NCBI GenBank assembly: GCA_937922795.1
Contig: CALAJK010000051.1
Span: 1 to 43,511, forward strand
DNA from: an uncultured Anaerolineae bacterium
GTDB lineage: Bacteria; Chloroflexota; Anaerolineae; Aggregatilineales; Phototrophicaceae
DNA length: 43,511 bases
Direction of reading: 5' to 3'
The notes below the pieces were generated by a model. It was not told where the DNA came from, did no database searches, and saw only the letters and a program-made list of their open reading frames with translations. The translations under genes were made by a program, and so were the position numbers. Shown one piece after another: positions 36,347 to 43,511 of the stretch. Numbering within the stretch: the first letter of the stretch is position 1; the number at the start of each line of letters is the position of its first letter.

Positions 36347-37150
36347 TCACTCCACCCAGGAACTACCGGCTGACGACAGCGTACGCATCCGGGTGTACAT
36401 GCCGATGCTCAACAGCAGCAGCAGCACGCCTGCCAGCAGCAGCACACCGGTGATGATGATGACGATCGGGTTGTTGGCGCTGGGGGCCGCAACCGCAGGC
36501 TGCGCCGCTGCCGCGCCGACCGACACCGTCACCGCCCCAGGCTGCGCCGCCGCCGAACTGGCAGGCGCAGAAGGCGCGACGACCTCAGACTGCGCCGTCT
36601 GCGCTGCGACGACCAGATCGCCAATGACGGGCTGCACCGCGTTCATTTGCTGGGCGACGATGCGGCCGTCAACCTGCGCGAACTGCGGCGAGACCAGCGC
36701 GGCCTCGGTCAGCGCTACCGCCACCGGCACATCAGCCAGCGCCCGGAAGCGCACTGTCCCCAGTACGCCCGCGCCCGACACCGGCTCCGCCGGCTGCACC
36801 AGAGTCAGCGCATACTCTACAGAACCCCGCTGGCCGTCACGCGCATTTTTGAGCAGAAAATGCGGGCGGTCGCCGAAGAATGCGCCGCGCTCCACCACGC
36901 CATCGCGATCCGTAATCACGTCCAGCGCCGCCGGGTCATACGCTAGCGTGAAGCTGGCGCCGTACACCTGCGTCGCGCCCTCAACCAGCACGTTCACCTC
37001 GAACTCCTGGCCAGCGCTGACGGCCGCCAATGACGCCGACGGCCATACGCGCGTCGCCGCATTCTCCTGAGCGCCCGCCGCCCATGGCAGCGCCAGGAGC
37101 AGCGATACGAACAGCCCGATCAGACTTTTCCCTCTCCGCATAGGCTTCAT
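36347..37150 (-). CDS. Membrane-anchored cohesin-domain protein
   Basis: 267 residues: signal peptide (about 1-27, ending PWAAGAQ), one cohesin-type domain (about 30-165; VSAGQEFEVNVLVEGATQVYG, FTLAYDPAALDV, GTVRFRALAD), an Ala/Val/Pro linker and a C-terminal transmembrane helix (about 228-250) with a short cytosolic tail. This is an anchoring arrangement: the cohesin would face outward and could hold dockerin-bearing partners such as those encoded on either side. Start uncertain between 37150 and 37141, both with purine-rich sites. Single-cohesin surface proteins also occur outside true cellulosomes. Confidence 0.8.
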   Translation of the reverse strand: MKPMRRGKSLIGLFVSLLLALPWAAGAQENAATRVWPSASLAAVSAGQEFEVNVLVEGATQVYGASFTLAYDPAALDVITDRDGVVERGAFFGDRPHFLLKNARDGQRGSVEYALTLVQPAEPVSGAGVLGTVRFRALADVPVAVALTEAALVSPQFAQVDGRIVAQQMNAVQPVIGDLVVAAQTAQSEVVAPSAPASSAAAQPGAVTVSVGAAAAQPAVAAPSANNPIVIIITGVLLLAGVLLLLLSIGMYTRMRTLSSAGSSWVE

Positions 37151-37214
37151 CCTCTCCACCTCGCCTGCTCACTGCCCCGTCAGGATCTTCAGTATGTTCT
37201 TCAATAACGCAGGT

Positions 37215-37239
37215 GAGGGGGAGCGCGGCTCCCCCCCTC
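37215..37239 (-). terminator. Terminator after the cohesin/dockerin protein gene
   Basis: GC-rich hairpin GGGGGAGC-GCG-GCTCCCCC lies about 30 bp after the stop of the 37.3-39.7 kb gene. It has no good U-tract on the minus strand. Confidence 0.5.
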
Positions 37240-37267
37240 GGTTCGCCTTCCGTCGCCTAGCCCCGAC

Positions 37268-39661
37268 TTAATCCGCCAAGGTCGGACCAACCTTGTCGAA
37301 GTTGCCGCCGACCAAGGCCAGGTCGCGAATGTCCACCATCTCATCCCCGTTCAGGTTCGCGCTGTCCGGCGCGGGTGGAACCGGCACACCGAAGTTCGCG
37401 CCTACCAGACCCGCGTCGGTCAGATCAACCACGCTGTCCCCGTTCGTATCGCCTGCCAGCAGCTTGATCACGCCCAGGTCAACCCCCAGACCGCTCATGC
37501 TCACCGGCTGCACGCTGCCCAGATGATACGGACCCGTGAACTTCACCGTGTATTCGCCCGCTGGCACATCGGTGAAGCTGAAGCCCCCGTCGGCGTTCGT
37601 CACCAGTTCCGCGATCACCGTCCGATTGGCGTCCCGCAACTGCACGATGATGCCTGCATTGTCCGGCCGATTCTGATAGGTCGCCCGACCCGTGATCGCG
37701 GCTACCTGCGGCGGCTCCGGCGTCGTCGTTGGCGGCATCGGCGTCTCTGTCGCGGGCGGCGGGGCTGGCGTCTCCGTCGCGGGCGGCGGCTCGACCGGCA
37801 GCGTGTTGAACGCGCCGTTGATAACCGTCAGCGCCAGATCATGCCCGTCGCTGTCTACGCCGATCACCGCGCAGTTGACTGCTGACACCCCCGCCCCCAG
37901 CACTTCGTACATCAACTTGAAAGCCGTCACATTGCCCGAGATGGCCGGGTTAGGTTGCAGACGGGTGGCCGCCACCAGCCAGGTGCCATCGGCGGGGTTA
38001 AAGCCTTTGTCTACGAACAGGCTGTTGGTGGCGTTGAACCCCTCAGCCTCCTGATTGTGCGTCCCCCCCAGCACCGCCGGGTCGGTCTGGCACTGCGCCT
38101 GCAAGCCGTATAGATTGCTGACGTTGAAGAGGTTCAGCGACACTTCAACCGTATCGCCGGGGCTGCCCTCGCTCGGCACGACGTCCACCCGCACGGCCGG
38201 GCCGCTTGGCGGCTCTGGGGTGGGGGTTGGATCGGTCGGGGTGGGCGGAACAGGCGTCTCGGTCGCAGGCGGCAGTGGCGGTGTTTGGGTTGGGGGTGTG
38301 CCCCCATGATCGCCGCCGGCATATTTGGTGTAGAACCAGGTGATCCATTTCTGCCCAGCCGGCGAGAGATCGTAGTCTACCCTGGGGCAGTTCTCGCATA
38401 CGGTCTGGTTATAGCGCGCTTCTTTGTTGTTGAAGAAGTTCAAGACGACGTTGTTGTATTCATAGGGAATACAATCTAAACTGGTCGATGCGCAGCTCGG
38501 ATTATACCCGCCCCAACGATCGAAATAGCCCCGGAAATCGGTGCGGCCGTCGCCATTCGAGTCGACCGGAATCCATCGGCCATCCGCATCCTGCCCCACC
38601 GATCCGTGAATATGAAGCGTGTAGCCGATGAACACCGAGAAGATCGAGGCGTCATAGCGGCAGTTCAAATCGTTCTGATCGCAGAAGAAATGCCACTTCG
38701 CCGGATCGCTGGCGTTGACGTTCCCGATCGGATCATAAGAACGCAGTTGGAAGCGCGTCTCGCCGCCGGCGTGCCCCCACCATTCGGCCAGCGGCCGGTT
38801 GCTGGGGTAAGCCGGCAAATCCACGATGTTGGGATGGCAGCGGATCTCATCACGCGCGTCTGGTCGATCAAGCGGGAAGAACAAATTGTCAGCCGGCAGC
38901 GGAATGGGAATATCCTGCACCGCATGGCCGCAGTCAATATCATTGGGTCGGGTGGTGAATAACCGCCCCATGTCGGCCCAACCACCGTAGCGCACAATGC
39001 CGCAGGAGCTGGGGTTGCGCGCATCGATACATACTCGCGCCTCAAGGCTGAAGGAGTGATAGCGTACCGGCATGTCATGCGCGCCCATGATGGCATGGGT
39101 TTGCAGACGGAAATCGGTCACGCAGTTGCCGTTTGGGCACTGCTGGTCGCGCCGTACGACCCAGATATAGCCTTCATGCTTCGCTTCATTTTCCATCTTC
39201 CCCGTGCCCAGATAAGCTGTATTAGGCTCATAGGCGGCCTGGGCGGGGAAAGTTTGCCAGGGATAAGAAACGGACTGGCCAGGATAGCCAAACCACGCGC
39301 CCGGCTCTCCAAAGATATCGTTCACATAGCTTGGATCGTCATTATGCTGGTGATCGTAGTGACAGCGGGCCTCAATATTGACCAGCGTGTGCCACTTGGT
39401 CGGGTCGTGTTCCTGAGGCGTGCACGGGCGATCGTACAGGCCGGCGGCGATATCGGCTTTGATCCGATTCAGCGCATCCAAGTTGACGCCAACTTCCAGA
39501 CCATGACCTCGGCCTACGCCCAATCCTGGGCCAGCCTGCGCCTCAACCAAAGACAGCGATCGCGTCATCATCAGTCCGAGCGCCAGCAAGACGCAAACGA
39601 ACGCCGCCGTTCGCCAGCTCACTCGCAGACGCGTCGATGACATTCCTGGAGTCCAAGCCAT
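37268..39661 (-). CDS. Large secreted protein with cohesin-type and dockerin domains
   Basis: 797 residues. A signal peptide (about 14-42, ending VEAQA) is followed by a Cys-containing region of about 430 residues that I do not recognise. Pro/Thr linkers (PPATETPVPPTPT type) then separate a cohesin-like domain (about 490-625; GSPGDTVEVSLNLFNVSNLYG), a carboxypeptidase-regulatory-like domain (about 680-735) and a C-terminal dockerin (DTNGDSVVDLTDA and NLNGDEMVDIRDLA). Carrying both cohesin and dockerin would allow chains or homotypic assembly. The ATG at 39661 has AGGAGG 9 nt upstream; the ATG at 39679 lies within that site. The unknown region reads FFCDQNDLNC and VCENCPRV, suggesting disulfides. 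It is monocistronic, ending at a hairpin. Confidence 0.8.
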   Translation of the reverse strand: MAWTPGMSSTRLRVSWRTAAFVCVLLALGLMMTRSLSLVEAQAGPGLGVGRGHGLEVGVNLDALNRIKADIAAGLYDRPCTPQEHDPTKWHTLVNIEARCHYDHQHNDDPSYVNDIFGEPGAWFGYPGQSVSYPWQTFPAQAAYEPNTAYLGTGKMENEAKHEGYIWVVRRDQQCPNGNCVTDFRLQTHAIMGAHDMPVRYHSFSLEARVCIDARNPSSCGIVRYGGWADMGRLFTTRPNDIDCGHAVQDIPIPLPADNLFFPLDRPDARDEIRCHPNIVDLPAYPSNRPLAEWWGHAGGETRFQLRSYDPIGNVNASDPAKWHFFCDQNDLNCRYDASIFSVFIGYTLHIHGSVGQDADGRWIPVDSNGDGRTDFRGYFDRWGGYNPSCASTSLDCIPYEYNNVVLNFFNNKEARYNQTVCENCPRVDYDLSPAGQKWITWFYTKYAGGDHGGTPPTQTPPLPPATETPVPPTPTDPTPTPEPPSGPAVRVDVVPSEGSPGDTVEVSLNLFNVSNLYGLQAQCQTDPAVLGGTHNQEAEGFNATNSLFVDKGFNPADGTWLVAATRLQPNPAISGNVTAFKLMYEVLGAGVSAVNCAVIGVDSDGHDLALTVINGAFNTLPVEPPPATETPAPPPATETPMPPTTTPEPPQVAAITGRATYQNRPDNAGIIVQLRDANRTVIAELVTNADGGFSFTDVPAGEYTVKFTGPYHLGSVQPVSMSGLGVDLGVIKLLAGDTNGDSVVDLTDAGLVGANFGVPVPPAPDSANLNGDEMVDIRDLALVGGNFDKVGPTLAD

Positions 39662-39738
39662 AGCTGTTTTCCTCCTCATCCCATTTTGAGCAGCGTCTAC
39701 ACAAGCCACTTCACAGCCGCATCACGACTCATCGTCAA

Positions 39739-39768
39739 ACGATACATTTACCTTATTTCACAACTCAA
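39739..39768 (-). promoter_or_regulatory. Possible promoter for the 797-residue secreted protein
   Basis: TTGAGT (39768-39763), 18-bp spacer and TATCGT (39744-39739) on the minus strand, about 80 bp before the start codon. It lies in an AT-rich segment, but the match to consensus is modest. Confidence 0.35.
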
Positions 39769-39822
39769 GATGAGACGGTAGCCCGTAAGTCCTAAAGTTA
39801 GCCTTGTCTAGGATTGAAGTAC

Positions 39823-39871
39823 CATAATCGCCTTCACGTAACGATTATGATTTTAAATATTCATAACCGTT
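39823..39871. promoter_or_regulatory. Cluster of three inverted half-sites (operator-like)
   Basis: Three copies of a 9-base element alternate in direction: CATAATCG (39823-39830), CGATTATGA (39842-39850) and TCATAACCG (39861-39869). The second and third extend to an 11-bp palindrome AACGATTATGA / TCATAACCGTT with one mismatch around a 10-bp AT spacer. They lie in the AT-rich 355-bp gap (39662-40016) between the secreted-protein gene and the divergent pilin gene. The position suits a regulator acting on one or both. Confidence 0.5.
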
Positions 39872-39946
39872 TTGTAAGGTGATCGCGGCCAGCAGCCAAA
39901 CTGTGAAAAATTTGCAAATCTTAGGCAAGAGGGGAATCAAGCGGGA

Positions 39947-39976
39947 TTGACGACAACGCTGATTTCATGCTACGCT
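39947..39976 (+). promoter_or_regulatory. Possible promoter for the Flp pilin gene
   Basis: TTGACG (39947-39952), 18-bp spacer and TACGCT (39971-39976), about 40 bp before the pilin start. The -35 is good; the -10 is weak. Confidence 0.4.
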
Positions 39977-40016
39977 GCCAGCATCGGCCTATGTGATCAA
40001 GGAGAAAGTGAACGCC

Positions 40017-40163
40017 ATGCTGTACATGCCACGTGAAGAAGGCCAGGGTCTGGTTGAGTACGCGCTCATCCTGGTGCTGGTCGCCGTTGTCGTGATCGTC
40101 ATCCTCGCCCTGCTCGGCCCGGCCATCGGCAATATCTTCTCGAACATCGTCGGCGCCCTGTAA
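40017..40163 (+). CDS. flp: Flp/Fap-type pilin (type IVb, Tad)
   Basis: 48 residues, MLYMPREEGQGLVEYALI then a hydrophobic helix and IGNIFSNIVGAL. This is the Flp pilin layout: a short charged leader, the processing region with conserved Glu-Tyr five residues after the Gly of the prepilin-peptidase site (GQGLVEYA), and a long hydrophobic helix. AAGGAG lies 12 nt upstream of the ATG; the in-frame GTG at 40008 is too close to it. A terminator follows. No tad/cpa assembly genes are adjacent, so export must depend on genes elsewhere. The protein could be the pilus subunit or one of several paralogues. Confidence 0.88.
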   Translation: MLYMPREEGQGLVEYALILVLVAVVVIVILALLGPAIGNIFSNIVGAL

Positions 40164-40197
40164 GCCCATCATCCTTCATCATTCTGTCTTTTTTGAG

Positions 40198-40235
40198 CGC
40201 CCCCCGGCAAAAGTCCACGGGGGCGTTCGTTTTTC
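40198..40235 (+). terminator. Rho-independent terminator of the pilin gene
   Basis: CGCCCCC (40198-40204) pairs with GGGGGCG (40219-40225), a 7-bp stem with 14-base loop, followed by TTCGTTTTTC. Confidence 0.85.
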
Positions 40236-40346
40236 TAGCAGTTCCTCATGCCTCATGCTACAATGCTCTCAGAGGCGTCAGCCACACCGTCCATCTCGGC
40301 TCGCCTTTGACTCCTGTCTCTATAGTGCTCATCAAGGTCGCCGACC

Positions 40347-43300
40347 ATGCCCTATCCTGATTTTCTGTTTCGGGGCCGCCTGGCCGATTATGACCCAGAA
40401 GTGGCCGAACTCATCCGTCATGAAACTGCTCGCCAGGCGCGCTGCCTCATCCTCATCGCCTCGGAAAGCACCGTCCCCGCAGCCGTCCTGGAAGGCCTGA
40501 CCTCGCCGTTTCACAACCTGTATGCCGAGGGTTATCCGCTGGATGAAACGCGGACGATGACGCAGGCCGAGATCCTGGATTATCACGCCCGGCTGCCGGA
40601 GTACCGCCGCTTCGCCGACAAGCGCTACTACAAGGGAACTGAGTACGCCGACATCGTCGAGGCTTTGGCGCGCCGCCGGGCGGCGGAGCTGTTCGCCACG
40701 CCGCGCGCCAGCGCCGATCAACTGTTCGTCAACGTCCAGCCCCTTTCGGGCGCGCCCGCCAACAACGCCATCTACAGCGCCCTGCTCAACGTGGGCGACA
40801 CAGTGATGGGGCTCGACCTGCTGCATGGTGGTCACCTGACGCACGGCAGCCCGGTCAACCGTTCCGGTAAAAACTATAAAATCGTCAGCTACGGCGTCAG
40901 TCCGACGACCGAACGGCTGGACTACGAGGAAATCCTGGCGCTGGCGAAAGAACACCGCCCCCGGATGATCATCGCCGGCTACACCAGCTACCCCTTCGCG
41001 CCCGATTGGGAGCGCTTCCGCGCCATCGCCGACGAGGTCGGTGCATATCTGATGGCCGATATCGCCCACGTGGCCGGTCTGGTCGCCGCCGGCGTCTATC
41101 CCAGCCCGGTGGGCATCGCCGACGCTGTCAGCTTCACCACTCACAAGACCCTGGCCGGACCGCGCGGCGCGGTCATCATCACGCACAAACCGGCCATCGC
41201 CAGCAAAATTGACCGGGCGGTTTTCCCCGGCGAACAGGGCGGGCCGCATGTCAACACGATGGCGGCGCTGGCCGTGGCGCTCAAACTGGCGACCACCGAG
41301 CAGTTCCGCGAGCTTCAGCGGCAGATCGTCGCCAATGCCGCCCGCCTGGCGGAGAAGCTAGCCGCGCATGGCCTGCGCATCCCTCACGGCGGCACCGACA
41401 CCCATATGCTGCTGGTCGACTGCAAGTCAGTGGTCGGCCCTGACGGCACGACGCTCAGCGGCGACATGGCGGCCCGCATCCTCGACCTGACCGGCATCGT
41501 CCTGAATCGCAACACCATCCCCGGCGATCCCAGCGCGCTGCGCGCGTCTGGGCTGCGGCTGGGGACGCCGTGGGTGACTCAGCGCGGCTTCGGCTTCGCC
41601 GAAATTGACCGGCTAGCGCAGATCATCGCCGACGTGCTGCACGCCTGTGTGCCCTTCAGCTACAGCGGCAGAAAGCGGCCTGAAGCGCGCGCTAAAATTG
41701 ATTTTGATACGCTGCAAACGGCGAAGCTGGCCGTGCGCGACCTGGCGGCCGCCGCCGGCATTGACACCGAAGTGAAGGCCGACGGCTATCCCCATTTCTA
41801 CTACCTCGACCCCGAACCGCGCCGCAAACGCTGGCAGACGCTGGAAGTGCGCGGCGACGCGGCGGCGGCCTTCCTGGATGCTGCGCTCACCAGCGACGTG
41901 TACGCGCTCCAGCCCGGCGATCAGCAGCCCACCTGGCTGCTCAACCCAGACGGCACGCCGATCACACGCGGCATCCTGGAACGCGCTGAGAGCAGCTATC
42001 TGCTGCACATCGAGGAACGCCCGCACCGCGCCGCAGCTTGGCTGCGCTCGCTCTCCGATGGCTTCGTGCAGTTCGATCCTACCGATGTGTATGCCAAACT
42101 GCCCGGTCCGGTTGATGTGCGCGCGCTCGGCTTGGCTGATACCAGCCGTTTCAAGGTCGATATTCAGACCAGTTGGAAGGCGACTCGCGTCGGTTATGCG
42201 CTCAAACCGTACTGCATCGGCATCAACGGTTCGAAATACGCCGGCCCGCGGCCGCAGCCCCGCCCGGCTTTCACTTGGAAGGAACCGCCCCGCAGCGGCC
42301 TGTTGAAGACTGTGCTCAATCCCCTGCACCGCGAACTGGGCGCGAAACTGGTCGAATTCGCCGGTTACGAAATGCCGGTCTGGTATTCATCGGTGATGGA
42401 GGAACACCAGGCGGTGCGTCAGCGGGCTGGCGTCTTCGACGTGACACATATGGGCGTGCTGGAAGCCGCCGGCCCCGGCGCTGTCCCCTTCCTGGACGCG
42501 CTGACCACCAACGAAGTCGCCAAGCTGGCCGTCGGCGAGTCGCACTATACCTACTTGCTCGACATGAACGGCGTCCCGCTGGATGATCTGATGATCTACC
42601 GGCTGGAACCCGAACGTTTCCTGATCGTCGTCAACGCTTCCAACAACGACAAGAACTGGGCTTATCTGCTCGACGTCCACGAAGGGCGGGTGACGTTCGG
42701 CGATGGTCTCCAGGGACGCAGGCCAACAGACGGCCGCACGATCGCCGCTTCCTACCGCTGCCGCCTGCGCGACCTGCGCCACCCCGACGCCGGCGCCGAT
42801 CGACGGGTAGACATCGCGCTGCAAGGGCCCCAATCTAGAGACATCCTGCTGGCGCTCGGCGGGACGCCGCAGGACCAGGCCTGCATGAGCGCCCTGCCCT
42901 GGGCGGGCGTGACCTACGTCACCCTGGGCGGGTATGACCTCATCGTGTCCCGCACCGGCTACACGGGCGAACGCGTCGCTTACGAACTGTTCGTCCACCC
43001 GGACCGCGCCGCCGATCTGTTCCGCGACCTGGTCAGACTGGGCGCGACGCCCTGCGGCCTGGCCGCCCGCGACAGCCTGCGCATCGAAGCCGGCCTGCCG
43101 CTCTATGGTCATGAGCTGGCGGGGCCGTTGGGGCTGAACCCGGCTGACGCCGGCTTCGGCAGCTACGTCAAACTCTGGAAGCCGTTCTTCGTCGGCAAGG
43201 CCGCTTTCATCGCTCATGAACGCCAGCGCACATCGGAGATCGTCCGCTTCCGGTTGGACAACAAAGGGGCGCGTCCGGCGCATCAGGGCGACCCCGTGCT

Positions 43301-43511
43301 GGATCGCAAAGGCCGCGTCATCGGCTGCGTCACCAGTTGCAGCATCGACAGCGAGGGCTTCCAACTGGGGCAGGCCTACATCCAGCAGGAGTACGGCGAA
43401 GAGGGCACGCCGGTGCTGGTGATGGCCGGCGCGCCGCGCATCAAGCCGGGCAAGCCGCCAGCCGATCTGCGGCCAGGCGACAAGATCGCGCTGCCCGAAC
43501 CGGCCACGATC
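40347..43511 (+). CDS. Serine hydroxymethyltransferase fused to glycine-cleavage T protein (partial, runs off the window)
   Basis: One frame of 1055 codons with no stop before the window edge. Residues 1 to about 440 are a PLP enzyme of the SHMT family: LIASESTV, LHGGHLTHG, DIAHVAGLVAAGVYP and the PLP lysine K267 in TTHKTLAGPRG. An insertion of about 26 residues (about 65-91) interrupts the usual EGYPGKRYY loop. Residues about 455-640 look like a degenerate GcvT N-terminal module (LEVRGDAAAAFLDAALTSDV). Residues about 653 onward are a standard GcvT (LHRELGAKLVEFAGYEMPVWY, VFDVTHMG, SRTGYTGER, ARDSLRIEAGL). Both activities belong to one-carbon metabolism: serine to glycine plus methylene-tetrahydrofolate, and glycine cleavage. 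The start follows AAGG. The 3' end is outside the window. Confidence 0.9.
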   Translation, partial: MPYPDFLFRGRLADYDPEVAELIRHETARQARCLILIASESTVPAAVLEGLTSPFHNLYAEGYPLDETRTMTQAEILDYHARLPEYRRFADKRYYKGTEYADIVEALARRRAAELFATPRASADQLFVNVQPLSGAPANNAIYSALLNVGDTVMGLDLLHGGHLTHGSPVNRSGKNYKIVSYGVSPTTERLDYEEILALAKEHRPRMIIAGYTSYPFAPDWERFRAIADEVGAYLMADIAHVAGLVAAGVYPSPVGIADAVSFTTHKTLAGPRGAVIITHKPAIASKIDRAVFPGEQGGPHVNTMAALAVALKLATTEQFRELQRQIVANAARLAEKLAAHGLRIPHGGTDTHMLLVDCKSVVGPDGTTLSGDMAARILDLTGIVLNRNTIPGDPSALRASGLRLGTPWVTQRGFGFAEIDRLAQIIADVLHACVPFSYSGRKRPEARAKIDFDTLQTAKLAVRDLAAAAGIDTEVKADGYPHFYYLDPEPRRKRWQTLEVRGDAAAAFLDAALTSDVYALQPGDQQPTWLLNPDGTPITRGILERAESSYLLHIEERPHRAAAWLRSLSDGFVQFDPTDVYAKLPGPVDVRALGLADTSRFKVDIQTSWKATRVGYALKPYCIGINGSKYAGPRPQPRPAFTWKEPPRSGLLKTVLNPLHRELGAKLVEFAGYEMPVWYSSVMEEHQAVRQRAGVFDVTHMGVLEAAGPGAVPFLDALTTNEVAKLAVGESHYTYLLDMNGVPLDDLMIYRLEPERFLIVVNASNNDKNWAYLLDVHEGRVTFGDGLQGRRPTDGRTIAASYRCRLRDLRHPDAGADRRVDIALQGPQSRDILLALGGTPQDQACMSALPWAGVTYVTLGGYDLIVSRTGYTGERVAYELFVHPDRAADLFRDLVRLGATPCGLAARDSLRIEAGLPLYGHELAGPLGLNPADAGFGSYVKLWKPFFVGKAAFIAHERQRTSEIVRFRLDNKGARPAHQGDPVLDRKGRVIGCVTSCSIDSEGFQLGQAYIQQEYGEEGTPVLVMAGAPRIKPGKPPADLRPGDKIALPEPATI

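Noticed and set aside
35036..39661. True cellulosome locus
   Set aside because: No glycoside hydrolase, no multi-cohesin scaffoldin and no carbohydrate-binding module are visible; only single cohesin and dockerin modules occur.
40332..41249. Long open frame on the minus strand opposite the SHMT part
   Set aside because: It is antisense to a clear SHMT domain, has low-complexity composition typical of GC-rich shadow frames and no family resemblance. The same applies to antisense frames such as 440-967, 6660-7826 and 27666-28832.

Overview
The window is about 43.5 kb of GC-rich bacterial DNA. The gene content (a Csx15-type CRISPR accessory protein, cohesin/dockerin surface proteins with Pro/Thr-rich linkers, a Flp pilin, receiver-coupled class III cyclases, frequent GTG/TTG starts with clear Shine-Dalgarno sites) is most like an Anaerolineae-type member of the Chloroflexota. 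This is inference from recognisable families; no rRNA or other decisive marker is present.

Layout. 1-3.4 kb: the ATPase pair of an oligopeptide ABC importer (oppD, oppF) and a GDP-fucose-synthase-like SDR. 3.5-4.2 kb: the 5'-truncated remnant of a serine beta-lactamase-family gene. 4.3-13.4 kb (all minus strand): a type III-B CRISPR effector operon, cas6-cmr1-cmr2(cas10)-cmr3-cmr4-cmr5-cmr6, followed by three accessory genes: a Cas_NE0113 CARF protein ending in a LuxR-like helix-turn-helix, a CARF protein ending in a RelE-like domain (Cami1-like), and csx15. Cas10 keeps the GGDD cyclase motif but has no HD nuclease domain. No array and no cas1/cas2 are visible. 13.35-14.3 kb is non-coding, followed by tRNA-Glu(TTC) with its own promoter.

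14.4-21.2 kb (minus): one apparent operon, transcribed from a promoter near 21.3 kb. It encodes a YgiT-type zinc-finger protein, a BMC-T shell protein, a BMC-P vertex protein, a frameshifted receiver, a receiver-class III nucleotide cyclase, a pseudo-receiver histidine kinase, a CoA-acylating aldehyde dehydrogenase, a second BMC-T protein and a class II aldolase. Both enzymes carry encapsulation-peptide-like helices. Signalling genes overlap each other and the dehydrogenase by 4-8 bp, which suggests a microcompartment locus with built-in sensory genes.

21.4-34.9 kb is mostly housekeeping: lepB (apparently leaderless), a receiver-GAF-cyclase, der, cdaR/cdaA (c-di-AMP synthesis), a large TPR protein, argF, ftsH and an EF-G-like GTPase. 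35.0-39.7 kb holds three secreted or anchored proteins with cohesin and dockerin modules. 40.0 kb encodes a 48-residue Flp pilin. From 40.35 kb to the window edge runs one open frame fusing serine hydroxymethyltransferase to a glycine-cleavage T protein.

A common thread is nucleotide signalling: Cas10 (cyclic oligoadenylate), two class III cyclases and CdaA (c-di-AMP) all lie within 27 kb. The most noteworthy items are the CRISPR cassette that seems to act only through second-messenger effectors, the microcompartment operon with embedded signalling genes (one of them switched off by an 8-bp tandem duplication), and the three-module GlyA-GcvT fusion.
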